This document shows, piece after piece, positions 36,660 to 48,324 of a DNA stretch of 64,000 nt. This DNA is from Candidatus Latescibacterota bacterium. Its GTDB lineage: Bacteria > Latescibacterota > UBA2968 > UBA8231. Below the pieces are notes generated by a model that worked only from the letters and a program-made list of their open reading frames with translations, did no database searches and had not been told where the DNA came from. The translations under genes were made by a program, and so were the position numbers. The DNA lies in the NCBI GenBank assembly GCA_022819745.1, contig JAJEGS010000034.1, positions 124,001 to 188,000 of the forward strand, read 5' to 3'. How positions within the stretch are numbered: position 1 is the first letter of the stretch; every line of letters starts with the position of its first letter.

Positions 36660-38384
36660 ATGACGCAGAGCGCACTACAACAGGCAACTCAAGCCTCCTT
36701 CCTCGGCATGTGCCCGGTCGAGGATGCGCTGACCAAGCTGGCGCAAGCCGGAGTCGCGGAACGCGGCGCAATCTTTACAAAGCGCGAGGTAGTCGAGTTC
36801 ATCCTCGATCTTGTCAACTATACCGCAGACCGGCCTTTGCACAAAATTCGCCTGCTGGAGCCTTCTTTTGGCGGTGGCGACTTCCTTCTTATTGCGATTG
36901 AGCGCTTGTTCAAGGTGTGGAGCAAGCGAGAGGGTAAAGGCGACCCAGGAGAAATGCTGGCTAATGCCATTCGGGCGGTCGAGTTGCACGACGATACATT
37001 TCAGGCAACGCGCGAGAAGGTCATCGCCGCGCTCAAGGCAGAAGGGATTGAAACAAAGCCGGCCACCACTCTTGCCAATACTTGGCTCATCAAGGGCGAT
37101 TTTCTCCTCACGCCGCTGCCGTTTGCGTTTGATTGCGTAGTTGGCAATCCACCTTACGTGCGGCAAGAACTGATTCCCGCTGCACTTCTTGCCGAATACC
37201 GCACTCGCTATACGACCATATTTGACCGCGCCGACCTTTACATCCCATTTATCGAACGTTCGCTCAACCTACTGGAGCCGAGCGGTACGCTTGGATTTAT
37301 CTGCGCCGACCGCTGGATGAAAAACCGTTATGGAGGGCCGCTGCGCAAACTAACTGCTGATAAATTTCATTTGAAAATGTATGTCGATATGGTCGATACA
37401 CCGGCCTTCCACGCAGACGTTATTGCCTATCCGGCTATTACTATTATCGCCAATGAAAAGCCGGGCAAAACTCGCGTCGCGCATCGTCCTGAGATTAAGT
37501 CGGCAGCGCTCAAGGCTTTAAGCAAGACCCTGCTCTCCAAAGAAACGCCCACTTCAGGGAGTGGGGTCAAGGAAATGACCGGAGTTGCGGCGGGAGCCGA
37601 ACCTTGGATATTGGCGTCGTCAGACCAACTGGCCCTTGTCCGGCGACTAGAGCGAGATTTTCCGCTAATCGAAGAGGTAGGGTGTAAGATCGGCATCGGT
37701 GTCGCTACCGGTGCCGATCAAGCCTTTATCGGTCCCTATGACGAACTGGATGTAGAGCCGGATCGCAAACTACCGCTGGCGATGACTCGCGATATTATCA
37801 CAGGTACCGTCAAATGGCGCGGCCTTGGCGTCGTCAATCCGTTTGCCGATGAGGGGGGGCTTGTTGACCTAGCAAAATTCCCCAAACTCAAAACCTATCT
37901 GGAAGCCCGCAAGCACCAGATAGCAAAACGGCATGTTGCAAAGAAAGCACCTGCTAACTGGTATCGCACGATTGATCGCATCTATCCATCCCTTGCCAGT
38001 AAGCCGAAACTGCTAATCCCTGATATCAAGGGCCAAGCCCATATCGTCTATGAATGCGGCAAGCTTTACCCGCACCACAATCTCTACTTTATCACGAGCG
38101 ACGAATGGGATTTGTACGCGCTGCAAGCCGTACTGCTATCGGGTATCGCCCGCCTGTTTGTCTCGATCTATTCGACCCGGATGCGCGGCGGGTACTTGCG
38201 ATTTCAGGCGCAATATCTACGCCGTATCCGCTTGCCTTACTGGCAGGACGCGGATGAAACGCTCAAAAATGCTCTGAGGGAAGCTGCTAATCGCCGCGAC
38301 ATTGACGCCTGCAACGCGGCTGTATTCGAGTTCTATGGATTATCAAAGGACGAACGGGCTGCGCTCGGTGGCAATGGTGAATAA
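36660..38384 (+). CDS. PaeR7I-type DNA adenine-N6 methyltransferase
   Basis: 574 aa Eco57I/N6_Mtase-type class I methyltransferase. The SAM-binding motif [11 protein letters not shown] (about 65-76) and the catalytic GNPPYV (about 161-166) give a gamma-type adenine methyltransferase, followed by a C-terminal target-recognition region. It lies 12 bases upstream of a PaeR7I-like endonuclease gene. The pair predicts methylation of the A in CTCGAG, as known for PaeR7I and XhoI, but specificity is inferred. Confidence 0.88.
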   Translation: MTQSALQQATQASFLGMCPVEDALTKLAQAGVAERGAIFTKREVVEFILDLVNYTADRPLHKIRLLEPSFGGGDFLLIAIERLFKVWSKREGKGDPGEMLANAIRAVELHDDTFQATREKVIAALKAEGIETKPATTLANTWLIKGDFLLTPLPFAFDCVVGNPPYVRQELIPAALLAEYRTRYTTIFDRADLYIPFIERSLNLLEPSGTLGFICADRWMKNRYGGPLRKLTADKFHLKMYVDMVDTPAFHADVIAYPAITIIANEKPGKTRVAHRPEIKSAALKALSKTLLSKETPTSGSGVKEMTGVAAGAEPWILASSDQLALVRRLERDFPLIEEVGCKIGIGVATGADQAFIGPYDELDVEPDRKLPLAMTRDIITGTVKWRGLGVVNPFADEGGLVDLAKFPKLKTYLEARKHQIAKRHVAKKAPANWYRTIDRIYPSLASKPKLLIPDIKGQAHIVYECGKLYPHHNLYFITSDEWDLYALQAVLLSGIARLFVSIYSTRMRGGYLRFQAQYLRRIRLPYWQDADETLKNALREAANRRDIDACNAAVFEFYGLSKDERAALGGNGE

Positions 38385-38396
38385 GAAAGAATTTTG

Positions 38397-39134
38397 ATGG
38401 CGATTGATCTGGCGAATTACGAACAAAAAGCGCGTGAAGCTGTCAAGACATTTTGGGAGAGTCGCGGACAGGCGCGGCAAAAACAGGTCGACGCTGGCAA
38501 GGCAGACCAAGGCGAGCGCGCCGGCGTTACTGCCGGAAAAAACATGGACGGGTTTTTAGCCTTGGTAGTGGATATCGTCAGGGCCAATGGACTTGAAAAT
38601 GCCGAGATTCATCAAGAGCGCCGCGTACTCACGCTGCCGGGGTATTTTCGTCCGACAAAGCTCTGGGATCTATTGGTAATGAACGAAGGCCGCCTAATCG
38701 CAGCTATTGAGTTCAAAAGCCAAGTCGGGCCGTCCTTTGGTAACAATGCCAACAACCGGGCAGAGGAAGCCATCGGCACGGCGCACGATTTTTGGACCGC
38801 CTACCGCGAGGGAGCTTTTGGCGAACAGCCACGGCCTTTTGCCGGATGGATGATACTTCTTGAAGATGCGCCCGAGTCCCGTGCGCCGGTTGCGGATGCG
38901 ACACCGCATTATTCAGTGTTCAAGGAATTTGAAAATGCATCCTACGCGGATCGCTACAACATTTTGTGCCGTAAGCTAATGCAGGAACAGCTCTACACGG
39001 CAGCATCGATCATTGTTTCGCCGCGTTCAGCCATTGATACCGGCGAATATTCCGAGATGAGCAATATGACCGGTCTAAGAACATTCCTAAGCGAGTTGGC
39101 TGGACACGTAGCGGCAGAGGCAGCGAGGCGTTGA
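38397..39134 (+). CDS. PaeR7I-type restriction endonuclease
   Basis: 245 aa from the ATG at 38397; the frame also has a TTG at 38394. It follows PaeR7I (246 aa) closely in my memory of the family: [39 protein letters not shown] and EEAIGTAHD. The nuclease core is Asp91 with Glu105-Phe-Lys107. The predicted target is CTCGAG, cut when the methylase has not protected it. There is no separate controller gene. Confidence 0.87.
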   Translation: MAIDLANYEQKAREAVKTFWESRGQARQKQVDAGKADQGERAGVTAGKNMDGFLALVVDIVRANGLENAEIHQERRVLTLPGYFRPTKLWDLLVMNEGRLIAAIEFKSQVGPSFGNNANNRAEEAIGTAHDFWTAYREGAFGEQPRPFAGWMILLEDAPESRAPVADATPHYSVFKEFENASYADRYNILCRKLMQEQLYTAASIIVSPRSAIDTGEYSEMSNMTGLRTFLSELAGHVAAEAARR

Positions 39135-39203
39135 GGACCTATTGCCTATGCACATCGACCGGGACCGCTAGGCTGTCATTACTGTTGGTACTTAGCGGCT
39201 CTA

Positions 39204-40013
39204 CTACTCGTCGCGGATCTCGACCTCGCTGCCCTTCTCAAACGCCTGCGCCTTAAACTCAGCCAACGCCTTGTCGAGCAGGGCCTGCGCTTCCTCGGCC
39301 TCCTTGCCCCAAACGACAATATCCACTGGCAGTCGCTGACCATCGGCCGTGCGCTCCCTCAACGCGACGAAGGCCTTGAGATAGGTATTGGGATATTGGC
39401 TCATCACGCTGTGTAGGATTGGGCCGCACTGCGATTCGGGCAGGTTGACGGCCACCCGTAGCGAAAGCCGCACATCGTCGTATATCCCGGCCAAGGCATC
39501 CTCTACCGACTGGCGGAACAGCGCCTCGACCTCGCGCGGTGGCCCGGGCAGGCTGTAAATCGTGGTCTCGCCGACCCTCGACTCCACGCAGGGAGCCACG
39601 CCCGCCGGGTTGGGATGGGCCACGGAACCTTCCGGTTTAGTCGCCATCTTAATCAGCCCTTCGCTGACGTCAGCGCGCTTTTCAATACCGCGGCTTTCCA
39701 TATAGCGCTCGACCAAGGTTTCATCGACTTCCGTGCCCACCTCCATGATCTTGGCGATGGCCTCAACCGTCATGTCGTCGGGCGTCGGCCCAAGTCCTCC
39801 GGTAGTGATCACCACCTGGGTTCCGCGCTGGCAGGCGTCTTTGAGCACGCCGGTCAACTCGTCCATATCGTCGTCGAGAATCGCAATCCGACGCACATAG
39901 CCGCCGAGCGCGGCGATCTGCTGCGCCATCCAGAAGGAATTGGTGTCTTGGATCTGTCCGTTTAAAAGCTCGGTGCCGATTGAGTAAATTTCTATGGCCG
40001 GTCGCTCGCTCAT
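39204..40013 (-). CDS. CinA-like molybdopterin-binding-domain protein
   Basis: 269 aa starting MSERPAIEI. It is the N-terminal MoCF_biosynth/CinA domain only: SIGTELLNGQIQDTN, VITTGGLGPTPDDMT and YSLPGPPREVEALF are the family motifs. The C-terminal nicotinamide-nucleotide amidase domain of full CinA is absent, so the protein may be a nucleotide pyrophosphatase-like enzyme only. Weak ribosome site. Confidence 0.85.
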   Translation of the reverse strand: MSERPAIEIYSIGTELLNGQIQDTNSFWMAQQIAALGGYVRRIAILDDDMDELTGVLKDACQRGTQVVITTGGLGPTPDDMTVEAIAKIMEVGTEVDETLVERYMESRGIEKRADVSEGLIKMATKPEGSVAHPNPAGVAPCVESRVGETTIYSLPGPPREVEALFRQSVEDALAGIYDDVRLSLRVAVNLPESQCGPILHSVMSQYPNTYLKAFVALRERTADGQRLPVDIVVWGKEAEEAQALLDKALAEFKAQAFEKGSEVEIRDE

Positions 40014-40148
40014 AGTCTCTTTCTCTGCGGTTGTGTTAGAAGGGCGTAAAAAGATAGGCAAGATGAACCGGCCATGCACCGGGCATTGAACGTAACTAGG
40101 CGAGTGGCAATATTAGAATTATCTCATAAACTTTGAGTACGTCACGTT

Positions 40149-40173
40149 ATGTAGGGGCGACTCTTGTGGTCGC
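40149..40173. repeat. R2 palindromic repeat, copy 3
   Basis: GTAGGGGCGACTCTTGTGGT then CGCCC, upstream of the glutathione peroxidase gene. Confidence 0.7.
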
Positions 40174-40219
40174 CCGTCGTTTAGATTTCAACCGCACCGT
40201 CCAATTCAAGGAGAAAAAC

Positions 40220-40702
40220 ATGAGCAGCGTCCACGACTTCACCGCCCAAACCATCCACGGCCAAGCCGCCGACCTAGCCGACTACGCCGGTAAGGCACTC
40301 CTCGTCGTCAACGTGGCCAGCGAGTGCGGCCTGACCCCGCAATACGCCGACCTAGAGGCACTGCACCGCCAATACGCCGACCAGGGGCTAGCGGTCCTCG
40401 GCTTTCCCTGCAACCAATTCAAGGGGCAAGAGCCGGGCAACGAGGAGCAGATCCTCGACTTCTGCCAGACCCGCTACGACGTGAGTTTCCCGCTCTTTAG
40501 CAAGATCGAAGTCAACGGCCCCAACCGTCATCCGCTCTACGCCTACCTCGCTGGCGAGGGCGCGGCTTTCCCCGGCGACATCTCTTGGAACTTTGAGAAA
40601 TTCCTCATCGACAAGGACGGCCAACCGCTGGCCCGTTTCGCGCCTCGAACCACCCCCAACGATCCGGCCGTAGTCGCCGCCATCGAAGAGGCCCTCGCGT
40701 GA
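40220..40702 (+). CDS. Glutathione peroxidase-family protein
   Basis: 160 aa starting MSSVHDFTAQ with an AAGGAG site. The catalytic Cys36 is in VASECGLTPQY, followed by the FPCNQFKGQEPG and WNFEKFLID motifs with Gln and Trp of the tetrad. Cys-type members are usually thioredoxin-dependent peroxidases for hydroperoxides. The stop overlaps the GTG of the sulfatase gene by 4 bases. Confidence 0.88.
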   Translation: MSSVHDFTAQTIHGQAADLADYAGKALLVVNVASECGLTPQYADLEALHRQYADQGLAVLGFPCNQFKGQEPGNEEQILDFCQTRYDVSFPLFSKIEVNGPNRHPLYAYLAGEGAAFPGDISWNFEKFLIDKDGQPLARFAPRTTPNDPAVVAAIEEALA

Positions 40703-42105
40703 CGCGGCCCAACATCGTCTTCATTCTCATTGACGATATGGGCTGGAAGGATCTCGTCTGCTACGGCAGTTCCTTCTACGAAACGCCCAACATCGACCGC
40801 CTCGCCCGCGAGGGCATGCGCTTCACCGACGCGTACGCGGCCTGCCCGGTCTGCTCGCCGACCCGCGCCAGCATCCTCACCGGCAAGTATCCAGCCACCG
40901 TCGGCATCACCGACTGGATCGACGTGCACGGACACGTCCACCCAGCGCGTGGCCAGCTCGTCGATGTGCCGTATCTCAAGCAACTACCGACGCACGAGCA
41001 TTCGCTGGCCCGCGCTCTCAACGAGGGTGGCTATCAGACGTGGCACGTCGGCAAATGGCACTTGGGCGGCGACGGACACCTGCCCGAAGACCACGGCTTT
41101 GAGGTCAACATTGGCGGCGCGCACCAAGGCTCGCCCGGGCAGGGCGGGTACTTCAGCCCTTGGACCATCCCCCCGCTCGCCGACGCCGATGTCCCAGAGG
41201 GCACGTACCTAACCGACTACCTGACCGACCAAGTGCTCGACTTGATAAACAACCGGGACGAGCGGCCCTTCTTTTTAAATCTCTGGTACTACACCGTCCA
41301 CACGCCGATCCAAGCCAAACCAGAAAAAATCGCCAAGTACGAAGCCAAAGCCCGCGCCCTCGGCTTGGACCAAGTAGAAACTTTTGCCGAGGGAGAGTAC
41401 TTCCCCTGCGAGCACAAAAAGAACCAGCGCGTCAAACGGCGGCTCATCCAATCCGACCCGGTCTATGCGTCCATGATCGAGAGCCTCGACGAAAACTTAG
41501 GCCGCCTCTTCAACCTGCTCGACGCACTCGGCGAAACCGAAAACACCGCCGTGTTTTTCACCTCGGACAACGGCGGCCTCGCCACCTCCGAAAGCTCGCC
41601 GACCTGCAATGCGCCGCTGGCCGAGGGCAAGGGCTGGATGTACGAGGGCGGCACCCGCGAACCCTTGCTGGTGCGCTGGCCCGGCCGGGTCGCCGCCGGC
41701 AGCACCTGTCCAGTCCCAATAACCAGCCCCGACTTCTACCCAACGATCCTCGAACTGGCCGGCTTAGACCCCATCCCCGCACAGCACTGCGACGGCACCA
41801 ACATCGCGCCGCTTATGCGCGGAGCCGAGTCCATTGAGCGCGAGGCCATCTTCTGGCACTACCCTCACTACGGCAATCAGGGCGGCACTCCCGGCTCGTC
41901 CGTGCGCTCCGGCGACTACAAGCTGATCGAGTTTTTTGAAGACGGGCGGCTGGAACTGTACAACCTGCGCGACGACATCGGCGAGGATCACAACCTAGCC
42001 GAGCAAATGCCGCAAATCCGCGACCGGCTGCACGCGCTGTTGCGCGAGTGGCGCGAAAAAGTGGAAGCCAAAATTTCCCAACCCAATCCCGATTGGCAGG
42101 GCTAA
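40699..42105 (+). CDS. Sulfatase (formylglycine-dependent)
   Basis: 468 aa alkaline-phosphatase-superfamily sulfatase. The Cys52-S-P-T-R56 signature is the site where a formylglycine-generating enzyme oxidises Cys to formylglycine. DDMGWKDL gives the N-terminal metal site and FTSDNGG the C-terminal one. No signal peptide is seen, so it may act in the cytoplasm or the true start lies elsewhere. Sulfated algal or host polysaccharides are the usual substrates. Confidence 0.85.
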   Translation: MTRPNIVFILIDDMGWKDLVCYGSSFYETPNIDRLAREGMRFTDAYAACPVCSPTRASILTGKYPATVGITDWIDVHGHVHPARGQLVDVPYLKQLPTHEHSLARALNEGGYQTWHVGKWHLGGDGHLPEDHGFEVNIGGAHQGSPGQGGYFSPWTIPPLADADVPEGTYLTDYLTDQVLDLINNRDERPFFLNLWYYTVHTPIQAKPEKIAKYEAKARALGLDQVETFAEGEYFPCEHKKNQRVKRRLIQSDPVYASMIESLDENLGRLFNLLDALGETENTAVFFTSDNGGLATSESSPTCNAPLAEGKGWMYEGGTREPLLVRWPGRVAAGSTCPVPITSPDFYPTILELAGLDPIPAQHCDGTNIAPLMRGAESIEREAIFWHYPHYGNQGGTPGSSVRSGDYKLIEFFEDGRLELYNLRDDIGEDHNLAEQMPQIRDRLHALLREWREKVEAKISQPNPDWQG

Positions 42106-42145
42106 AGTGGTATGTTAAATTATCAAAAAACGGAGATCGCGGTCT

Positions 42146-43632
<1,487 letters not shown>

Positions 43633-43696
43633 CTAAATTGTTCGGTTGTCAGGGTGATAAAGTATAGTCAAGTTATCGTATTGGGAGGAACGCTAC

Positions 43697-43804
43697 GTGA
43701 GCAAGAATGAACTAGGCGAACACAGGTTGTCACTTGACAGCCCCTCAACCTCCTTCCACGACCACTGCACTATCCGTATGAGGAGCGAAAACGGCGAGGG
43801 CTGA
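43697..43804 (+). CDS. Possible small 35-aa protein
   Basis: A GTG start with a strong GGGAGG site 8 bases upstream opens a 35-codon frame that ends 2 bases before the next gene. No family is recognised. The spacing suggests translational coupling to the HTH protein downstream. It could be a leader peptide, or chance. Confidence 0.35.
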   Translation: MSKNELGEHRLSLDSPSTSFHDHCTIRMRSENGEG

Positions 43805-43806
43805 AA

Positions 43807-44337
43807 ATGCACGAGTACGAATTTACCTTGAAATTCAGCTTGCAAAACGCGCAAGCCGACCCGCAGGAGTACGTCGAGTCATTGGGTAAAGCCGGATGCG
43901 ACGATGCCCTAATTGGCATTGGTCAATGCGGGCGCATCGCGTTCAGTTTTACGCGAGAATCGATATCTGCTTACGAAGCTGTCTCAAGTGCCATAAAAGA
44001 TATTCGCAAAGTGCTCCCCAATGCGAAACTGGTAGAAGCTGTTCCCGACCTTGTCGGGCTGACAGAGGTTGCCGAGCTATTGGGCTTCACGCGCCAGAAC
44101 ATGCGCAAACTCATGATCCGCGCTGGTGCAACCTTTCCTGCACCAGTGCGCGATGGCAAACCGGCGATATGGCATCTATCTCAGATTCTGGCTTGGATGA
44201 CTAAGACTGGAAAATACGAGATCAACGAAGCGTTAATAGACGTTACAAAAACCAACATGATGTATAATGTTGCCATAGCAAGCCAAGATCTCGATCCTCA
44301 ATTTCAACAAAAAATTATCCCACTGATTCGGGCGTGA
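43807..44337 (+). CDS. Helix-turn-helix protein (AlpA/MerR-like DNA-binding domain)
   Basis: 176 aa. The middle segment VGLTEVAELLGFTRQNMRKLM (about residues 81-101) is a MerR/excisionase-type helix-turn-helix, with a possible wing after it. The first 80 residues form a separate alpha/beta domain resembling a small ligand or dimerisation module. The stop overlaps the GTG of the next gene by 4 bases. Confidence 0.65.
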   Translation: MHEYEFTLKFSLQNAQADPQEYVESLGKAGCDDALIGIGQCGRIAFSFTRESISAYEAVSSAIKDIRKVLPNAKLVEAVPDLVGLTEVAELLGFTRQNMRKLMIRAGATFPAPVRDGKPAIWHLSQILAWMTKTGKYEINEALIDVTKTNMMYNVAIASQDLDPQFQQKIIPLIRA

Positions 44338-45239
44338 CTGGAACAGTCCCCACGCCAACCCGCTACCGCGACCGCCAAACCGGGTCTATAGTCGTCGAAC
44401 ACGTCCCAGGGCAGTCCCTCCTCCGCTGGTTCTACACCACAAGCACGGGGCATCTTGTCTTTCGCACCGTCTTCAACCGACCCCTTTTCTCCCGCTTCTA
44501 CGGCTGGTGGAAGCAAACCACTTGGACTCGGCGTCAGATCCGTCCTTTTGTCGAGCGCTATCACATTGATCTCGACGAAATCGAACACCCCCTCAGCCAC
44601 TATTCCAGCTTCAACGACTTTTTCATTCGCCGCCTCAAACCCGGAGCTAGGCCCTGCGACCCCGACCCCGAGCGCCTCTGTTGCCCCGCCGATGGCAAGG
44701 TCCTCGTCTATCCGCAACTCGCAGCCGAGGACGTGCTGCCGGTCAAAAGCAACCAACTCTCGGCCCGCGAGCTCCTAGCCGAAGCAATCGACCCCACCCC
44801 ATACCACGGCGGTGCCGCCCTCGTCGTCCGCCTCGCCCCCTACGACTATCACCGCTTCCACTTCCCCGCCGACGGCCAAGTAGGTCAAACCCAGTGGATC
44901 GACGGTACCTACCACTCGGTCAACCCCATTGCCCTCGCCCGCGTGCCCGACGTTTTCCACCGCAACCGGCGCTCCGTCTGCGAGTTGACGACGCCCACCT
45001 TCGGCAAGATTGCTTACATCGAGGTTGGTGCTATCAACGTCGCCAGCATCGTCCAGACGTACTCAATAGGGCCTTGCGAGCGCGGCCAAGAAAAGGGCTT
45101 TTTCCAATTCGGCGGCTCGACCGTCGTGCTGCTTTTCGAGCCGGGGGCGATAGTCTTTGACAGCGATCTAGTCGCCGACTCTGCGGCCGGCTTAGAGGTA
45201 CACGTCCCCACCGGAGCCGGCGTCGGCATCCGCGCTTGA
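44334..45239 (+). CDS. psd: Phosphatidylserine decarboxylase proenzyme
   Basis: 301 aa. Motifs include DFFIRRLKPGARP, YDYHRFHFPADG and a C-terminal GGST (about 260-263), where self-cleavage before the Ser yields the pyruvoyl group. The canonical motif is LGST; here it is GGST, as in some large-type members. It makes phosphatidylethanolamine at the inner membrane. It overlaps the upstream HTH gene by 4 bases. Confidence 0.9.
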   Translation: MTGTVPTPTRYRDRQTGSIVVEHVPGQSLLRWFYTTSTGHLVFRTVFNRPLFSRFYGWWKQTTWTRRQIRPFVERYHIDLDEIEHPLSHYSSFNDFFIRRLKPGARPCDPDPERLCCPADGKVLVYPQLAAEDVLPVKSNQLSARELLAEAIDPTPYHGGAALVVRLAPYDYHRFHFPADGQVGQTQWIDGTYHSVNPIALARVPDVFHRNRRSVCELTTPTFGKIAYIEVGAINVASIVQTYSIGPCERGQEKGFFQFGGSTVVLLFEPGAIVFDSDLVADSAAGLEVHVPTGAGVGIRA

Positions 45240-45300
45240 CCTGCTCCAGCGGCTTCGACAAATTTCCCGCTCTGCAACCCCTTACTTCTGGAGACCACTT

Positions 45301-46272
45301 ATGTCCCTGCAAATGCGCGTAGGTCTAGGCCAGTTCAACGAACTCACCGACGAAAAGCTCGCCTTTATCAAGCAAATGGGCTGCGACGATTTCCTGATGA
45401 ATACCCCCAAACTCCCCGGCGACAAGCAGTGGGAATACTCCGACTTGGCCGCCCACAAAAAGCGGGCCGACGACGCCGAGCTGCGGCTGATGGCGCTGGA
45501 AAACGTGCCCACATCGTTTTACGACCAGATCATGCTCGGCCAAAGCGGCCGCGAAGAACAGCTCCAGCACATGATCACCACCGTGCGCAACATGGGCAAG
45601 GCCGGCATCCCGATCCTCGGCTACCACTGGATCCCCAACAGCGTCTGGCGCACGCCCGAGCCAGCGACCTTGCGCGGCGGTGCTCGCGCCACCCGCTTTG
45701 CCCTCGCCGAACACGACCCCGAAGAACTGACCCACGGCCGCGTCTTCACCCACGAGGAGATGTGGGAAAACTACTGCTGGTACTTGGAGCGCATCTTGCC
45801 CATAGCCGAGGAAGCTGACGTGCGCCTAGCCCTGCACCCGGACGACCCACCCACCGGCACGACCCTCGGCGGCATAGCGCGGATATGCAGTTCGTTCGAC
45901 GACTTCAAGCGCAACATGGACACCTTCGACAGCCCGCATCACGGCCTCGACTTCTGCATGGGGTGCTGGTCGGAGATGGGCGGCCACGACAGCGTCATCC
46001 GCGCCGTCCGCCACTTCGGCGGGCAAAAGAAAATCATCTACATTCACTTCCGCGACGTCATCGGGCCAGTAGAGGACTTCCACGAGACCTTCATCGACTG
46101 CGGCCAAGTCGATACCTTCGAGGTAGTAAAGACGCTCAAGGCGGTCGGTTTCGACGGCTTTATGATCACCGATCACGTGCCCCATATCGTCGATGACTCG
46201 CCTTGGGGACACAGGGGGCGCGCCCATTGCGTGGGCTTCATGCAGGCCCTCATCCAAGTGGTCAACACGTAG
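45301..46272 (+). CDS. Mannonate dehydratase-like TIM-barrel protein (UxuA family), paralogue of 24799
   Basis: 323 aa. Motifs are LGYHWIPNSVW, LALHPDDPP, LDFCMGCWSEM, YIHFRDV and MITDHVPHI. It shares the UxuA-like metal-binding His/Cys/Asp set with the protein at 24799. The TAG stop is supplied by the first bases of an R2 palindromic repeat (GTAGGGGG), so the original C-terminus may have been longer or different. Confidence 0.82.
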   Translation: MSLQMRVGLGQFNELTDEKLAFIKQMGCDDFLMNTPKLPGDKQWEYSDLAAHKKRADDAELRLMALENVPTSFYDQIMLGQSGREEQLQHMITTVRNMGKAGIPILGYHWIPNSVWRTPEPATLRGGARATRFALAEHDPEELTHGRVFTHEEMWENYCWYLERILPIAEEADVRLALHPDDPPTGTTLGGIARICSSFDDFKRNMDTFDSPHHGLDFCMGCWSEMGGHDSVIRAVRHFGGQKKIIYIHFRDVIGPVEDFHETFIDCGQVDTFEVVKTLKAVGFDGFMITDHVPHIVDDSPWGHRGRAHCVGFMQALIQVVNT

Positions 46273-46298
46273 GGGGCGGTTTACAAACCGCCCCCTAC
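46269..46298. repeat. R2 palindromic repeat, copy 4, between convergent genes
   Basis: GTAGGGGGCGGTTT paired with AAACCGCCCCCTAC. It supplies the TAG stop of the upstream plus-strand gene (46270-46272) and the TAA stop of the convergent minus-strand gene (46281-46283). Confidence 0.85.
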
Positions 46299-47348
46299 CC
46301 AATCGGCTAGTTTCTCATGCTGGAAAATCATGGTCTCTTGGATGCTCGATAGCCGTCCTTTTCCCGCTGCTTTAGCCCGTTGGTACATGGCGTGGGCAAT
46401 GGCCACATCGACATACGCTAGACCCACTGCATTGAAATAGACCCGCTCCTCGGCTGTTTCCCTGCCGCCCTTTTCGCCAGCAACGACCTCGACCAAATTC
46501 GCGTAAACATCCTCGTCGGACAGCTCGCCATCCTTGTACATGCGACTGAGCGTTTGCGTTCTATGCTTTACGGTCTCCCAATCGTCGCACACAATTTTAT
46601 CGCATTGTTTCGCCACTTCATATTCGTCCTCCCAGCCGCCGATATGGCTGTAGAAGGCTCCGGGCTTCATCCACGCCGCTTTGAGCAGAGGCGCTTGCGC
46701 ACTAGTGGCAGTGACGAGAATATCGGCACCCTCCATGGCCCGCTGTGCATTCTCATCAGAGGCAACAAAGCGAAGATCGCCAAAGAGGGGCCTCATCTCT
46801 TCGACGAACTGCCTTTCTTCGTGGGCATGCTTGGCGGAAATTCGGCACTCCTCAAGGGTTGGGACCGCTGTCTTCATGGCAATTAAGTGCATCTTGGCCT
46901 GCTCGCCCGCGCCTATGAAAGCAATGCTTGTGGAATCCGGCTTGGCGAAATGCTTTGCAGCAATGGCACCCATCGCGCCCACGCGCACATTTGAGCAAAG
47001 GGTGCCGTCCATGAAAGCAATGGGGAATCCCCTCTCAATCTCGGATAGTATGATCACAGCAGAGAGGTTCTGCACACCGTACTGCTCGGGATTGTTGGGA
47101 AATACAGATACCCATTTGACTCCGCAGACCTTTTCGGGCAACAGCGTTGCCGGTAGACAGTTGATGCGCTCTTGGGTACTGTCGTTGAAAATCTGGACAA
47201 CTTTTTCTGGAAAAAGGATCTCATCTCTGCGGAAGGCGAGCATGGCGTTTTCCGCCGCGCTCATGGCCAAGCGCATATCCAAACATCCGGCTTGAAGGAG
47301 GTCCTCCTGCGAAAGAAAGAGACATTCGATGCGATTCTTATCCGTCAT
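46281..47348 (-). CDS. Ornithine cyclodeaminase / mu-crystallin family protein
   Basis: 355 aa. The Rossmann motif FIGAGEQAKMHL, the N-terminal FPEKVVQIF and CGVKWVSVFPNN, and TATSAQAPLL are family features. Members are NAD(P)-dependent imine reductases, cyclodeaminases or amino-acid dehydrogenases. The last seven residues (DWVGGGL) and the stop lie in or beside an R2 repeat, so the C-terminus was altered by that insertion. Confidence 0.85.
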   Translation of the reverse strand: MTDKNRIECLFLSQEDLLQAGCLDMRLAMSAAENAMLAFRRDEILFPEKVVQIFNDSTQERINCLPATLLPEKVCGVKWVSVFPNNPEQYGVQNLSAVIILSEIERGFPIAFMDGTLCSNVRVGAMGAIAAKHFAKPDSTSIAFIGAGEQAKMHLIAMKTAVPTLEECRISAKHAHEERQFVEEMRPLFGDLRFVASDENAQRAMEGADILVTATSAQAPLLKAAWMKPGAFYSHIGGWEDEYEVAKQCDKIVCDDWETVKHRTQTLSRMYKDGELSDEDVYANLVEVVAGEKGGRETAEERVYFNAVGLAYVDVAIAHAMYQRAKAAGKGRLSSIQETMIFQHEKLADWVGGGL

Positions 47349-47452
47349 AGTTTCGCCTTTCTCGTGGCCTGTTTAATTTTGCTGGAAACTATCTGACGCA
47401 TAAACAATAATCCATAGGGCATTTTCATCAAATCAGACCGCCACACTCACCA

Positions 47453-48253
47453 ATGGCTTCCCAACAAAGAGCAAGTCTCCTCCTTGCACTCCTGCTCGTC
47501 ACCCCGGCCCTAGCCCAAGACGAGCGCCCCTCTGTATCAATCCCCCAGCCCGAGCGCCAGCGCTCGACGCCGACACTAGGCAGCCCCTTGACTATCGTCC
47601 AAGTGAGCTACAAATACGCGATCAAGGAGCGCGACTACCTCTCGCTGGCCGCACAGGAACTGGTGAAGTACACCCGCACATCAACCCATCTCGAAGTGCC
47701 ACTGCACTCGCAAGTCCTCTCCCTCGACGACCCTCGTATCGCGGACGCGCTGATGCTCTATATGACCGGCTTTGACTGCGTCATGCGCATAGACGAGCAA
47801 GAAAAAAAGGGCCTCTCCCACTACCTGCGCAGTGGCGGCTTGCTCTTTGCCGAGGATATTTTGCCCCTAGAGACGAATTTTCGCACATCCGCTGGCGTAG
47901 CCGGCACTCCCTTCGACCAGCAGTTCAAGACCCTGCTCAAAGACCCACAAGTCCTCGGCAGTAGGGGAGGCCACTGGCGCAAGCTACCCAAGAATGATCC
48001 GCTCTACTCGGCCTATTTCGATTTCCCCGATGGGCCGCCCTTAAGCGGCACAAACCGGGGCAACGTCTTCGCCTTGGAAGCCATAGAATTCAAAGGTCGA
48101 ATCGCCGTTATCTTCAGCGACCTCAACATTAGCTGGTTCTGGGCCAACCGCGACGCCGAAGGCCGCGACCGCAGCTTGCAGTTCGGCACCAACCTCTTGA
48201 TCTGTGCGCTGGCGCAAAAATACGCCGGCCAGCCACTGCCCTTCAGGCGCTGA
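47453..48253 (+). CDS. Secreted DUF4159 protein, copy A
   Basis: 266 aa with a signal peptide (cleavage near ALAQ, about residue 22). The DUF4159 core shows in LMLYMTGFD, LSHYLRSGGLLFAED and DPLYSAYFDFPDGPPLSG, then AVIFSDLNISWFW. The family is found in Planctomycetes and allied phyla and is unassigned; a class I amidotransferase-like fold is suggested by others. It is a tandem paralogue of the next gene, nearly identical in the last 100 residues. Confidence 0.82.
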   Translation: MASQQRASLLLALLLVTPALAQDERPSVSIPQPERQRSTPTLGSPLTIVQVSYKYAIKERDYLSLAAQELVKYTRTSTHLEVPLHSQVLSLDDPRIADALMLYMTGFDCVMRIDEQEKKGLSHYLRSGGLLFAEDILPLETNFRTSAGVAGTPFDQQFKTLLKDPQVLGSRGGHWRKLPKNDPLYSAYFDFPDGPPLSGTNRGNVFALEAIEFKGRIAVIFSDLNISWFWANRDAEGRDRSLQFGTNLLICALAQKYAGQPLPFRR

Positions 48254-48324
48254 AATGGACACGGTGCGGCGCGCTCCGTCCTCGGCTGCTTGCTATACGT
48301 GCAGCCTCAAGACTTAAGACTCAT

